Positions 11,801-23,895 of a stretch of 64,000 nucleotides of DNA are shown here, piece after piece. The stretch comes from Petaurus breviceps papuanus (lineage: Eukaryota; Chordata; Mammalia; Diprotodontia; Petauridae). The position numbers and the translations under genes were made by a program. The notes beneath the pieces were generated by a model, which saw only the letters and a list, made by a program, of their open reading frames with translations, did not search any database and was not told where the DNA came from. Each line of letters opens with the position of its first letter. Positions within the stretch are counted from its first letter, which is position 1. The stretch covers positions 6,982,732 to 7,046,731 of the forward strand of contig JAMXIF010001164.1 in the NCBI GenBank assembly GCA_028583685.1, written 5' to 3'.

Positions 11801-12329
11801 AACACAGGGAATGGATGGCTTTTGTCTGAAGACCAATCTAGATAAATTCCAAGAGACTCATCATCAGAAGGTTGACTGTTCAGTTCTGACTTCTGTGGGA
11901 GAAAGTTGTATGGGGAAAGGATCAGGAGAAGAAATTGAGCTGAAGGAGGAGGAAGATTTCTGAGGGTTATTGGTAGAGCTTTCAAATTGTGAAGGATAGC
12001 TGGTATGTGGAGAGAGATGACTTCTAACTGACCAAGAGAATGCTAACTGCATCACTGAAGACCTACATAAATAAGACTGTTAAAGAATATACTTTGTGGC
12101 TAGGCTTTGAGAGAAGCAATTGCAAGAGGCAAACAAAAACATTTGAATGAATACTATGAGTCTTTTGGAAACCCATCATGTCCTTTGAATTCTTGCTTGC
12201 TGCCCTAGAGATTTGTAATCATTGAGAGCAGAGTCACTTGGAGACATCATTCTTTCTCTTCCTGGTTGCGCTGAAATGTTTTATCTCATTACCAGTCAAA
12301 GATCTTCCTCACTATTGGGTGCTCTTTGA
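11801..12329. other. intergenic, unassigned
   Basis: No gene. Minus-strand frames over 11785-12055 show no domain and low-complexity serine/proline content. Confidence 0.4.
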
Positions 12330-12445
12330 TCTAACTTTCTTGAGGGCAGGGACTCTCCTTAGCCCCTTTTTTGTATCCCTACTTTTTGGAACAGTGCCTG
12401 GTAAATAGTAGGTGCTTAATAAATGTTTGTTGATTAATTTATTCT
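12330..12445 (+). repeat. L2 LINE 3' terminus
   Basis: 'cttgagggcagggactctcc', 'cagtgcctggtaaatagtag' and 'gtgcttaataaatgtttgtt' are the canonical L2 3' end. Confidence 0.85.
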
Positions 12446-13090
12446 AATTTGTATAACTATCCTGACATTGCTTTACTATTTTACTTGGCTAAACTGGTTT
12501 ATCACTATTCACTATTTGTGATGATCTTTCTATAATCGGCCTTTGGTGAAAGAGAGTAAATTTGACCACTGGAAGATAAGAGTCCTGCTCCCCCTTGAGA
12601 AGAATCAGGAAAGTCTCTTTGTTTAGAACCCCTTGGAACTGTAACCCTAGGCTGGAATTTTTGAGGGGCAGCAGAGAGACACAAGTCTAGCCTGATAGAA
12701 TCTTGGAAATAGGAGAGATCCCTCAGGCTCAGTGGCCCCTAGATCTTGTCTGCTCTTCCTCTGCCACCAGCTAATGTGCATATCCTTCCTCCTATTTTCT
12801 ATGGAGGTAGACCAGAACCTAGGTCATATTTATCCATGTGGCCTAAGAGTCACATTTATATATTAGACAGACCCACATGTAAATATCTTACATATAGTTG
12901 ATAAAAAGTCAAGTCTCAGAGTCAAGAAAATCTGACTTGCATCTGACACATCCTGGTTTAGGGGTCTTTGGCAGGGCACTCAGCTTTTCAGTGTCCCAGG
13001 CTTCTCTTTAAGACTATAAGTTCAAGAGAAGCTGCAATTATGCACTAGAGGAGGGCTCTTCCTCTTTGGAAGTTACCTCTACTAACGAAA
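12446..13090. other. intergenic, unassigned
   Basis: No gene and no repeat that I can name. Confidence 0.4.
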
Positions 13091-13560
13091 TCACAATTTC
13101 AGTATCATTCCATCTCACTGCTGACGAACTGGAACATATGAATAGTGGAGTATCCAGGATGATAAAGGATCTTGAAACCATGTCATATGAGGAACAAATT
13201 AAGGAACAGTGGGCAGGGCCTGGGGATGGGGATGGGAAGGAGGGGGAAGAGAGACTAGCTTTTATTATGTTGAAAGAGGATTAAACTTATTTTGAATTTC
13301 TCCAGAAGGCAGAACTAAGACCAATGGAAGAAAAACACAGGAAGGCCCAGTTTGACATGAGATGCTGATGAATTTTCTACCAATTAGAGTCATCCAAGGA
13401 GGAAACTGCTTTGGGGAGAGTTAGGGAGTCCTGAGGAGTATTCAGAAAGAGACTAACTGAAGCTTTCATCAGGGCTATTATTGTAGAGGGTATTTTTTTC
13501 ATGGGGTCTGTGTTGACCTAGATGGCCTCTAAATTTTCTTCCAAATGTACAATTCTCATA
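13091..13560 (+). repeat. CR1/L3-like LINE 3' end
   Basis: 'aggatgataaaggatcttga', 'ccatgtcatatgaggaacaa', 'ccagaaggcagaactaagac', 'ccaattagagtcatccaagg', 'tattgtagagggtat' and 'gacctagatggcctctaaat' match, in order, the 3' end of the mammalian CR1-clade (L3-like) LINE. The 72-codon frame at 13066-13284 (…RMIKDLETMSYEEQIKEQ…) reads through this sequence and also recalls translated bird CR1 ends, so it is not a host gene. Diverged and broken. Confidence 0.75.
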
Positions 13561-15200
13561 TTATTATCTAGTTATTCACAAATTTTCACAGAGTGATTGT
13601 TTGTTTGGAAAAATTCTAAGGGATATGATTTAAAAAACTCATCTCTAGAACCTGAAGAATCTCATTCCAGGGCTGGTGTAGAAAGAAGATATACAGAAAT
13701 CCTCCTTGTGCAGAATTAATACAAATGAAATATGAAAATCTATTATATTCTTTTTTAAAATGCCCTCCAAGCCATGAGTAAATGGCTGCTTGATAAAATT
13801 AAAGATAAAAATCGATTTTCTCTTCTGTCACTATGTCACCTTATATGTTTCCAGATAGAAAGCTCAACATGTAGAAACTGTATTTTTTCTTGTAATATAC
13901 ATGGTTGTAAATTGCCCAAAGGCTCTGACAGTGAGAACAGCCTGTAAATTTAATGAATAAATAATAAAAACATTCATTTTTCAGTGTAGTTTAAAATAAT
14001 CTGTTTCTTTTCCATTCTGAAGGCAGGTTATGAAAGCAGGCTCAACGTGACTTGCTTGGTAAACTCCTCTGGAAAACAATCCTTATATTACCAAGGACCT
14101 TGGCACTCAGTTTTTTTAAATCAATGTTTCTTGACTCTGTAACACATTAGCATGGGTACTGTATTCATCAACCCCATCAAATTTGCTTCTTCAAGTTTTT
14201 GGGGAAAATATCTACAATCCAATGTATAAAGTATTTCAACACAGAGCCTCAGTAAGATAAAGTAAGTGGAATGTCTCTCTAAATCTTTCTTAGGAGGAAT
14301 CTAAAGATAAATCCATACAAACAATTTAAAGAAAATGTCCTGCTCTTGTCTTGGTTCTATGGCTATAACCATATATGGTACTTGGTTGTACCAGATGCCA
14401 TCACAATATTTGATTCAGGCAACCAACTATTTATTTTGTCTACACAACAATAGTCAGACCATTTGGTTTTCTTCCACTGAATAGATTAACTATTTACATA
14501 TCATGTAAGTAAATCCTATCTATATATACACACCTTCTACATACACACATTCATATATGTCAAGAATACCATAGAGTCATAGGCCCTTGGAGCTCAAAAA
14601 AGTTTTTTTAAGTTTAGAAAGAACTTAACTACCAAGTCATTACAGATAGCATGGCTCCCCTTGTCAAGTTTGGGATACCAAGGGATAGAAAGACACATAA
14701 CTGCATCCAACTTAACCTAAGGCAACATTTCCTGAATATTGTACAAACCAACTGGATTCTTACAGAGAAATGGATACGGGAAGGCATATGCATAATTACC
14801 TGAGTGTCATCCTCTGGGTCTAACCCAGGGGAGTGAAGGTGAATGTCTAAGCACTCCCAAAAGGGTCTGTCTATCCAGATAATGGCAGAACAGCCTCCAG
14901 ATGACCTATTTCTAGAAGCTATATGAATTTACACAGAGGTAAACAAAGGAAACTGAATACTGCAATTTAAGGTGAGCAAACTCAAGTTGCTTTTTACTAA
15001 TTCAGTTATGAGTAGGTCAGATAAACTTGAACATAGATGATAGAATTCCTTTGGAATCAAGAATTTTAATCATTGCTATTTATTAGTAATAATCAAATGT
15101 TTCTATCTATATCTTCATGGCACTGTTCTCCCTTCTCTCTCTTTGGGTGATGGGACCTGTTTTCACCAAGCTGAATCAATGGTACAATGGTAAAAAAAAT
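13561..15200. other. intergenic, no repeat recognised over most of it
   Basis: A long stretch with few recognisable repeats. About 13740-13985 is AT-rich, looks unique and contains homeobox-like ATTA/TAAT steps. No exon is supported. Confidence 0.4.
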
Positions 15201-15470
15201 TTCAATTAAAAAACATTTATTAAGTGCCTACTGTGTTCCAGAAACTACCCAAAATAAAAATGAAATCTTTTCTGCTTTAAGAGAGTTTGCATTTGACTGG
15301 GAAGCAACAAATGTGCATAGATGAGTAAATGAAAAATATGTACAAAATTAGCGCGAGGTCCTTTTAGGGATAGTGCTAATGACATGGAGACTCCAAAGTG
15401 GACTGTTGTAAAAAAAATAGCACTTAACCTAAGCCTTCAAGGGAGCTAGTGATTCTAGAAAGAAGAGTTC
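15201..15470 (-). repeat. L2 LINE 3' end, antisense
   Basis: 'acatttattaagtgcctact', 'gtgttccagaaactaccc' and 'taagagagtttgcatttgac' follow the antisense L2 3' end. 'ttaacctaagccttcaaggg' is the antisense of the next L2 block. Confidence 0.65.
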
Positions 15471-15474
15471 AGAG

Positions 15475-16140
15475 CAAAAGACCGTGATTCACATTCCAGG
15501 TCTACCACTTACTACCCATCAGACAAATGGACAAATCATTTTGCCTTGCCAATCCCCAGTTTCTTGCACAATCTCTCTTACAAGGCTATTATAAGGATCA
15601 GATGAAATAAATGTATATAAAGAACTCTGAAAACTTTGATGAATTATTTTAGAGAGGTAGTGTAGGATAGAGTGCTGGACTTAAGAGTCTAAAAGATCTG
15701 GATTCAAATCCTTCCTCAGATACTTAATAACTGTATAATTCTGGGCAAGTTACTTAACCTCTTCAGGCCTCAGTTTCCTCTGAGAGTTCCAGAGAACTGG
15801 ACTAGATGACCACCAAGAATGGTCCCTTCTGACTCTAAATCTATGATGCTATGAGTAATTATGACAACTAATTGTTTATCAGTAATTTAAATGACATGTT
15901 ACTGGTTTCAAGTATAGATTAACCTCAACAAATCATGGGTATAATCAGTAGCTAAAGAGCATTTTATCTAACAGTGGTCCATGGTGGGTAGTAACCACCA
16001 AAGATGAAGGTGATATGGTATAGTAGAAGGAGTATTAGTCTGAGAGTCAGGAGCCCTGAGGCATAGATCTATGACTAGTTCTCATATGTGACCTTAAGAA
16101 AGTTGCTTCATTTAATTAAGCCTCAGTTTCCTCACCCCCA
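15475..16140 (+). repeat. three MIR-type SINE remnants
   Basis: Three plus-strand CORE-SINE copies stand in a row. At about 15475-15640: 'taccacttactacccatcag' and 'ggctattataaggatcag'. At about 15650-15860: 'gatagagtgctggacttaag', 'ctgggcaagttacttaacct' and the tail 'ctggactagatgaccacc'. At about 16010-16140: 'gtgaccttaagaaagttgct' and 'gcctcagtttcctcaccccc'. All are old. Confidence 0.7.
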
Positions 16141-16164
16141 TACTTCCTCACTTCGCTCGGTCTG

Positions 16165-17005
16165 TCAAGGGCGCCAACATCTTTCCAGTCACCCAGGTTT
16201 GCCTCCTCAGAGTCCTCCTTGTCTTTTCACTCTCCCTCACTGTTAATGCCAATCAGTTGTCAAGATCTTATGATGCTACCTCCATGACATTTCTCATATC
16301 CAATCCCTTTCTCTCTACTCACCCTAGTTCAGGTCATTGTCACCTTGCTGTTGAGTAGCAATAGCTTCTTACTTGACCTCTCTATCTCTAGTCACTCTCT
16401 TCTCTAATCCATCCTACATAAGTATCAAATGAATATTTCTAGGTAGTACCTCATCACTCCATTGTTCAAGAAGCATCAATGTGTCTCTGGGGTATTGACG
16501 ATAGAATTCAAAATCCTCTCTTTGACACTTGGAACCCTTCACAATTTGGATTCAATCTACATTTGCCTACAGTTCTCATTACTCTTTCTCTTAATATACT
16601 CCATGTTTTAGTCAAACTAGTGTACTTATAGTTACCTATATATGACCTTCAATCTTCCACCTTCCACCTTCCATCTTTGCACAAGCTCATCCTTGCCTGG
16701 AATGGTGTTCCTCTCCTTATTTCCAGCTTTTGATATTTCTAACCTCATTCAAGGCTCAATGTGAGTGCTATCACCAAAAAAAAAAACTTTCTCAATATCC
16801 TCAATTGTTAGTGTCCCAACCCCCAAAAACATTACTTGGTATTTACTTTGTAAATATATTGCATTTATATATTGGTGTACATATAATTTCTCCCTGGCAG
16901 AACGTAAACTCCTTAAAGGCAACAATTGTTTTCACTTTTACCTTTGTAACTCTAAGAGTAAATGATAAAATACTTAATAAAGACTTGTTCAATCAAATTG
17001 AGTTG
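16165..17005 (+). repeat. L2 LINE, long ORF2/3' fragment
   Basis: The L2 3' region is in order: 'caatcagttgtcaagatctt', 'ctagttcaggtcattgtcac', 'gtacctcatcactccattgt', 'attcaaaatcctctctttga', 'cttcacaatttggattcaat', 'ttgcacaagctcatccttgc', 'aaactccttaaaggcaacaa', ending 'acttaataaagacttgttca'. The 96-codon frame at 16730-17020 lies inside it and is not a gene. Confidence 0.85.
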
Positions 17006-17399
17006 ATTTTGCAAAAATAATGAGTTTAGATTAAAATTATCTCTAAAGTGACATCACCAACAACTGTAAAATTCTATGATTCTCTGTAAGAAGTTAAAAC
17101 TAAAACAAAGCAATGGAAGAAAACAAACTTTTCAGACAGCTTTTTTAGAGAGGAGGACCTTTGGGGGAAAAAAAGCTTCTGTGTCTTTAGATTTTAAATA
17201 AGTGGAGGTAGTAGAAAAGCTTCCTGCTCTCCTATTCAAAGTCCTTCCCAGTTTTATTGCTGGCCTCAAACTGAAGCCAGAACAAGAAAGTTAACCTGAA
17301 GCACTTCAGGTCAAAGAGCAAGGCCAGGCAGGCCAGCGTCTAATGCAGCTTTCCCTGAAAATAAATGTCTGTACTGTGTTTGAAGATGCACAATCACTT
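17006..17399. other. intergenic, unassigned
   Basis: No exon-like frame and no clear repeat. Confidence 0.4.
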
Positions 17400-17600
17400 T
17401 ATACACATTATACCTCTTGACAATCACAAGCAGCCCTTTGAATTAAACACTCACCCAGTGGGTAAATAAGCATATATCACTATGTCCAATTTACAAATGT
17501 CCAATTGGGGCTCAAAGAAGTTAAAGTCATGCACTTGGTTAAGTGTGAGGGTCCAGTTGTCCTGATTCCAAACCAGTGCTTTTCCCACAATACCCCTGCT
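17400..17600 (-). repeat. MIR-type SINE, antisense
   Basis: 'aaatgtccaattggggctca', 'aagaagttaaagtcatgca' and 'gattccaaaccagtgctttt' follow the antisense MIR order. Diverged. Confidence 0.6.
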
Positions 17601-18620
17601 ATGGACTCATTCTCACACCTGAAGCTGTCCTCTGCCTTAGTTCAAAAATAAAATTTATGCACAAATAGATAATAATCATTGACTATGTTTCTATCTTTCC
17701 TGCTCTGTTCTGAAATCAAAAGGCCTGGAGGGCAGGGATTATTTCCCATGACCTTGACTAGGTTATTACCACACTATGGCCATGAAATCATTATAGCATT
17801 CATTAAATCTTACTCCTAACCACAGTGAAACTTCCTGGTATCCATGAAAAAGAAGCTCTCTTCTCCCAGACGTGAAGAACCTTCCAGAGAAAAGTTTATA
17901 GGAGTCCATGAGAAATTATGCTCTTGCATTCTCTCCAATTAGCCTGTGAAGAAGTCTACCTTGACTTTCCATTTTTACATATTTCCCCCACACCAAATTT
18001 GCTTTATGGAAGAGGAAGTGGGCACAAAAAAAGAGTAGGCAGCTTGTCAAAACAAGAATGTTTCTTTGAAATGAAAGTTGGCCAGGGATGCTTTATTTGC
18101 ATCTACTTCCTAAAAATAACAGAAGTTAATCTGAAGACTCATAACCTCTCTCCCCCAGAGTTAACGAAGCATGAATGACTACTCATGGGTTCAGGAGGAT
18201 CCAAGATGCTTGAGCATACCCTATTCAAGAGGAAGCCATCATTAACAATAGTAGTGATCATGACAAGAATAGCCCACATTTCGAAGACATTTTTCATCAG
18301 AAATTTATCATTACATTAGCATGGGCACAACCTCCACAGAGACAGCTCAGAAACTCTCTGGGACTTGGCAGAGTGTTTTAATAGTTGTTGTGGCTTAAAA
18401 ATTCCTTATGTTCTGGCCAACCTGTTGTTAAGATTCTCTGAGTTCAAGCTGATACTCAGAACAGGTCAGGACATAGCTTGATTATTGGTTCATATTATAT
18501 TCCACAGCTTTCCAATTTGGTAGGGCTTCAGTTCTGCTGAAGAAGCCTTGGAGATACCCAGGTCACCTCTGCAGCAGGATGAGGAATCAGAGGAAGACTG
18601 GAATAGAGTACATAACTCTT
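17601..18620. other. intergenic, unassigned
   Basis: No gene. The frame at 17918-18178 has no domain and no splice sites. Confidence 0.4.
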
Positions 18621-18882
18621 CAGGAGTCAGTCAGCCTACAAGAATTTCTTAAAAGCTTTCTATGTGCCAGGGACTGTGTACAAAGCACTGGGGATACAAA
18701 ACAAAACAAAAAACTAAGAAATGATCTCTGCCCTCAAAGAATTCACATTTTATTGAGGAGAGAAAGTGCAAATAATTATGTACATATAAGACAGGCAGAG
18801 TACATGGATGGTAGGATCAGAGGGAAGGCAAAGAGATGTGGTGAGTGGGGCTATGGGGATGGGAAAGGACAGCAAGGACTAT
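18621..18882 (-). repeat. L2 LINE 3' end, antisense, split by L1
   Basis: 'ctttctatgtgccagggact', 'caaagcactggggatacaaa' and 'ctctgccctcaaagaattca' are the antisense L2 3' end. The element stops at the L1 insertion and resumes at about 19490. Confidence 0.85.
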
Positions 18883-19390
18883 TTTTTTTACAAATTAATA
18901 TATTTATTTTTAGTTTGCAACATTCACTTCCATAAGTTTAAAATTTTCTTCGCTGCCCTCCCCTCTCCTCTCCCCAAGAGGTTGCGCAATCAGATATAGG
19001 CTCTACACATGCATTCCTATTTAAACACATTTTCACATTATTCATGTTTTATAGAAGAATTAGAACATATGGGAGGAACCATGAGAAAGAAGAAACAAAA
19101 CAAAAATAAGCACAAATAATCTGCTTCAATCTGCATTCAGACTCCACAGTTCTTTCTCTAGATGTGGATGGCATTTTCCATCATGAGTCTTTTGGAGTTG
19201 TTTTAGGTCCTTGCTTTCCTGAGAAGAGCTAAGTCTATCAAAGTCAGTCATCGCACAATGTGGCTGTTACTGTGTACAATGGTCTCCTGGTTCTGTTCAC
19301 TTCACTCAGCATCAATTCATATAAGCCTTTGCAGGTTTTTCTGAAATTCTCCTGCTTATCATTTCTTATAGCACAGTAGTATTCCATTAC
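18883..19390 (-). repeat. L1 LINE 3' end inserted in L2
   Basis: The reverse complement reads as the L1 ORF2 C-terminus and 3' UTR. On the plus strand: 'attcacttccataagtttaa' near the element's 3' end, 'gatgtggatggcattttcca', 'gtacaatggtctcctggttc', 'cttcactcagcatcaattca' and 'agcacagtagtattccatta'. 5'-truncated. It lies between two halves of an antisense L2, so it is the younger element. Confidence 0.85.
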
Positions 19391-19734
19391 ATCAGGGGAT
19401 TATCTTTCGACTTTCTTAATACAATGTCTGCTTTAGATATCTGTTTAAAAATAGTAGATATCTGTTTTAAAAAAAAAATGTTTACTGACTGACTAAAGGT
19501 AGGATTTGAGCCGGATATTGAAGAATCCAGGGAAACCAGATGGAGATAAGAAGAGAGAGCATTCATGGCCTGGGAGACACCGGCTAAAAAAGCTGGGAAA
19601 TGGAGTTTCATGCATGAGAAACTGAAATTAGGCGAGTGTAGCTGGTTTTCAGATCACATAGAGAAAGTATAAGAAGGCTGGAAAGGTAGGAAGGAGACAG
19701 GTTGGGAAGAATTTCCTACATAAGAGCATATGCA
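19391..19734 (-). repeat. L2 LINE, antisense continuation
   Basis: 'aaaggtaggatttgagccgg', 'gagagagcattcatggcctg' and 'aagaaggctggaaaggtagg' are the next block of the same antisense L2 beyond the L1 insertion. The junction at 19391-19489 is unclear. Confidence 0.75.
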
Positions 19735-20070
19735 ATGTGATTTCTTCACAATAACCCTATGAGTCAAAAAGTATCCACTCTATTTTACAAACAAGTAAAC
19801 TGAGGCTCAGAAGGGGGCCGTGGAGCTTGCCCAAGATCACACAATCAGTAAATGGCAGATTCTGAACTCAAACTCAGGCCTTCTGAAGGCCTGTCCTCTT
19901 CTACCATATCACTATTGTCTTTTGGGGGTGGGGCAGAGAGTGGTGGCAATTGGGGTAAAGTGACTTGCCCAGGGTCACACAGCTAGTAAGTAAGCCAGAT
20001 TTGAATACGGATCCTCCTGACTCCAAGGCTGGTGCTCTATCCATTGTACCACTGAGTAACACATAATAAG
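19735..20070 (-). repeat. MIR and tRNA-SINE, both antisense
   Basis: MIR at about 19735-19915 ('ctattttacaaacaagtaaa', 'cttgcccaagatcacacaat'). A second SINE at about 19918-20065 reads 'gtaaagtgacttgcccaggg', 'acacagctagtaagtaagcc' and 'ctctatccattgtaccactg', a tRNA-headed SINE in antisense. Confidence 0.75.
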
Positions 20071-20164
20071 GATAAAAACTGGACTTGTGATTTCACTAAT
20101 AAATGGAAATTCTTGATGAGGAAATGCCTTCTGTTAATGCAGGTTGGCACCTTCTCATCAACTT

Positions 20165-20700
20165 ATGGTTTTAGGGATTTGCCTAAAGAACTGAAAGGTT
20201 TAAGTGACTCATCCAGGGTTGCAGAGGCAGTTGCCATAAGAGACAGCTTTGAGATAAGTTCTCTATCCACAATACCCCTGCTGCCTCTAACAATGAATGA
20301 TGATGACAATGACACATTTATAGGGTATTTTACAATACACATGAGAGGGAGCGTAGCATAGAGGACAAAGTGCTGGCCTCGGAGAAAGAAAGACCTAGGT
20401 CCAAGGGCCACCTCTGAAACACCCTAACTGTGGGACCTTGAGAAAATCATTTAACCTCTTGGTGCATTAGGCAAACCTCTAAGACTAAGTTATAGAGAAG
20501 GTATTGACTAGTGGAAACATTTGTCTGGGATTTATCTGGGAATTCCGTATTTTAAAAAATATCACAGCTCCAGCCCCTATTCCTATCTCTATACAGTGTA
20601 CAAAGTACTTTCTTCACCACACCTCTATGTGGTAATTGGTGAAAGCAATATTATTGCCATTTTACGCATGAGGAAACTGAGGTTTTGAGGAGTTTTGTAG
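20165..20700. repeat. cluster of MIR remnants
   Basis: Antisense at about 20170-20295 ('taagtgactcatccagggtt'). Sense at about 20345-20510 ('gcatagaggacaaagtgctg', 'ccttgagaaaatcatttaac'). Antisense at about 20610-20690 ('acgcatgaggaaactgaggt'). All are diverged. Confidence 0.65.
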
Positions 20701-21540
20701 CAACTCTTTTTGGTATGAGTAAAAAGTTCCATTTCACCACTAGGCAATGAGGGAAACTACTCATAAACAGAACATTCATTAAATGAAGATTAAAAATAAA
20801 AGCAGCAGTAGAGTCAGAATGCCAAAGAGAAAGCAGTAGTTCATAAAATACAGGAAGTAGGATGTGCTTGGGTCCTCTCTGTGTTCTTCCAGATCTAATC
20901 GCTATTTAGATCATTTTTCACATACAAACAGATCTGCTAGACTCAAGAGGCAAGCCCAAAGTACTGAAAATTATTCACGTTCCTCAATAAAATACAGTGT
21001 ACATTTAGTAAGGGCATATAATGTGCAGAATGTTATGGGAGAAGTAAATTCTAGATTAGACAAAGTTCCTGTCCTGGAGGATTCCTTATAAGGGAATCAG
21101 GGCAATTGGTGGATACGATGGAAGGGAAAGAAAGATAGGAAAGGCTAGCTTGGAGACCGTTGTTGGAAACCGTACTTGTAATGGAGGCTTGATCTAGGGT
21201 GGTGAAAGAGAAAATGGAAATGAAATAACAATTCTGAAAAGCATGTCTACAGGGAAAATGACCAACACACAATGGTATTGGATTTAGAATGTGAAGGAGA
21301 AATTCTTTGAGAAGGTAGAGGTAGCGCTGAACATGAACTAGCAATACAGAAAGGTGAAAGACCAGCAATGACCTCCATATTCCTACCATGTCAGTAACAC
21401 ACCAGCATGGTCATATAGTAGGTCTTACTGTGGTACTTGAATCTCCAAGATCCGGCGTTTTGAAATGCTATCCCTTCATGTCCAATTTCCCCTGCTATCT
21501 CATTCCCACTATATCTTCACTACTATCATGGGCTCAATCA
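20701..21540. other. intergenic with a possible L2 remnant
   Basis: 'catttagtaagggcatataa' and 'aagttcctgtcctggaggat' at about 21003-21090 look like a degraded antisense L2 3' end. The rest is unassigned. No gene. Confidence 0.4.
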
Positions 21541-22610
21541 CTCAACTAGCATTTATTAAGAGATTATGATATGCCAGGTACAGGTAGGTGGTACATCAGA
21601 TAGAATGCCAGGCCTAGAGTGAAGAAGGCTCATCTTCCTGGGTTTATATCCAGATTCAGTTACTTACTAGCCATGTGACCCTAGCCATTTAATCCTGTTT
21701 GCCTCAGTTTCCTCTTATATAAAATGAACTGGAGAAAAAAATGGCAAATCTCTCTCATATATTTGCCGAGAAAACCTCAAATGTGTTCACAGAGAGTCAG
21801 ACACGACTGAAAATGACTGAACAACAATGAACTATTTGCCAGGCACTGTGTGGTGTGATACACAGTAATCTAATAGTAGTGATACAAATAGAAGCAAAAA
21901 TACAAAATGAAACAAAACAAAAATAGTCCCTGTTCTCAAGGAACTAATAGTCTAACGGGGGAAATCAGACAACATCAATCAAACAACTATGTACAAGCAA
22001 GATAGAGACAGGATAAGTTGGGGAATGTCTCAGACAGAAGGCACTAAGATTCAAGAGGACTGGGAAAGGGAGAATGTATGACTTTAGCTGAAATCTGAAA
22101 GAAATACAAGGAGGTAGAGTAGAGGAAGGAACGAGTTCCAGGCATAATGGACAGCCAGTGAAAATACAACAGTTATAGAGAGAGTGTTTTCTTCTAGGAA
22201 CAAACACCAAGCAAACCAATGTCACTGGACCACAAAGTAGAGGGAATTAAGGTAGAAGAAAACTCGAAAGGCAGGAAGGTGATAGGTGATGAAAGGCACT
22301 AAAGGCCACATATATAATTTAATATTTGGTCCTGGAGTTTATTGAATAAGAGAGTGACATGATCAAATCTGCCCTTTAGAAAGATCAATTTGATAACTGA
22401 ATGGCTGACTGGAGTAGGGAGAGACTTGAGGCAGGAAGACCAGCCAGTAGGTTACAGCAATAACCCAGGTATGAGGTGATAAGGGACTACACCAAGGTGG
22501 GTGCAGTGTCAGAGGAGAGAAGGGGGCATACAAAAAGTGATGATGGTGAAATGATAACTGATTGGGTATGGGGGTGGGGTGAGAGGGTAAGGAGTGGAGT
22601 ATAATATCCA
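21541..22610 (-). repeat. L2 LINE, antisense, with nested MAR1
   Basis: 'actagcatttattaagagat' starts the antisense L2 at about 21541. It is broken by a MAR1 copy (21582-21828) and continues 'tttgccaggcactgtgtggt', 'ctgttctcaaggaactaata', 'gataaaatttggtcctgga'-like text near 22325, 'aagagagtgacatgatcaaa', 'agagacttgaggcaggaaga', 'gcaataacccaggtatgagg' and 'gcagtgtcagaggagagaag'. One of the longest L2 copies in the window. Confidence 0.85.
21582..21828 (+). repeat. MAR1-type CORE-SINE nested in L2
   Basis: Head 'aggtaggtggtacatcagat', CORE 'cttactagccatgtgaccct' and 'cagtttcctcttatataaaa', then the Bov-B/RTE-like tail 'gagtcagacacgactgaaaa' and 'tgactgaacaac'. Full length, younger than the surrounding L2. 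Confidence 0.9.
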
Positions 22611-22769
22611 TGTTGCAAATCCAGGCACCTAAAATTGTGGCAAGCTTGGCAGTAACAAAGACTAGCTCCAGTCCATTGATTTTCTGGCCCTGTTCTTCTT
22701 GTTCATCTCCTTTGCTCTGCCTTCATTTGCTTTCCTATTCAGTCTCTACTCTGTCCTCTGCTACTTTAA
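22611..22769. other. pyrimidine-rich, unassigned
   Basis: C/T-rich text ('ctgttcttcttgttcatctc'). It may be a degraded L2 piece, but this is not certain. Confidence 0.3.
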
Positions 22770-23000
22770 TGAGGCAGTTTGGTGGCATGCTAGATAACGT
22801 ACTGAAGCCTCAGATACTTACGGTATTTGCATGAGAACCTAGGCAAGTCCCTTAATCAGTCTGGGCTTCAGTTTTTTCATCTGTAAAATGGAGATCATAA
22901 GAGTATTTCCCTCACAGTGTTGGGGTGGGAATCAAAGGAGATAACATGTAAAGCACTATGCAAACCTCAAAACACTCTTATAAATATTATTATTAATAAT
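22770..23000 (+). repeat. MIR-type CORE-SINE
   Basis: 'gaggcagtttggtggcatgc', 'cctcagatacttacggtatt', 'cctaggcaagtcccttaatc', 'catctgtaaaatggagatca' and 'gtaaagcactatgcaaacct' run in MIR/Ther-1 order. Nearly full length. Confidence 0.8.
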
Positions 23001-23895
23001 TCTAAAACTATTGTATTAAAATTCCTGAAACTTGGAACCTTCTGCTGTGCCAAGACAACCTGCTAATCCTCAGACCTGGGCAAACCCTTGGTAACTTCCC
23101 AGGATAAGGAGTATCACTGGACAAATTCCCCAAATCCTGCTCATTTTCCAAATTATGTGTTTCTGTTCTTCAACCTCAACTGAGCCTTCACTGCTGCTCA
23201 GAAATCCTCTATAAATAGTCTACATTCATGGATTCTTGATACCATTCACCACATTGACCATTTCAAACTTTAGAACTCAAGCCCTTCCTCTCCACCAACC
23301 CCCTTCTATATATATTATAGATAACCAAGCCTACTCCATTAGCAAAATTGAATTCTGCTTTCCAGAAGTCCCCCAACTCTTTTATTCCCTTCTTAAGTGG
23401 AAGTAGATCCAGACTGGGAGCCATTACCTACTCTCTGATCCTGCACATACTACCCAGGCCTGGGATTATGTCTAACATTTTACCCCAGGGTAGAAAAAAA
23501 TCATTGCGTATATTAGCCACCACCTTACATGGAACTTGAGGCCATGTTTCCTTGGGACATGACCCTTGTTCCAGACTCCCTGACTGAATTTGAGGAATAA
23601 ACTTCCTCCCCTTGAAAAGGCAGATTCTTTGCCTCTAACAATAGAACTAACCTATGTAGAACAAACATTTGAAGTGCACCACTGTTTCCTCTGAAGTTAG
23701 GAATATTGCTGAGGCCAGGGGAACCATATGGGACTTCTAGAGACCAATAATTTACCTCCATCTCCATGTATGATGAAGCCCATGTGAGCAAAACAACACA
23801 CAGTATATTCTTGTGTCAAACCAAATGAATCCTTTGAACTCAGTGGCTCATAGGAAGACAACTGCTCAAAACATTTTTTATCATCTTTCATGTTA
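23001..23895. other. intergenic, unassigned
   Basis: No supported gene. Open frames on both strands overlap each other and lack domains or splice sites. Confidence 0.4.

Noticed and set aside
13066-13284. 72-codon frame with RMIKDLETMSYEEQIKEQ
   Set aside because: The DNA matches a CR1/L3-like LINE 3' end in order on both sides, so it is not a host gene.
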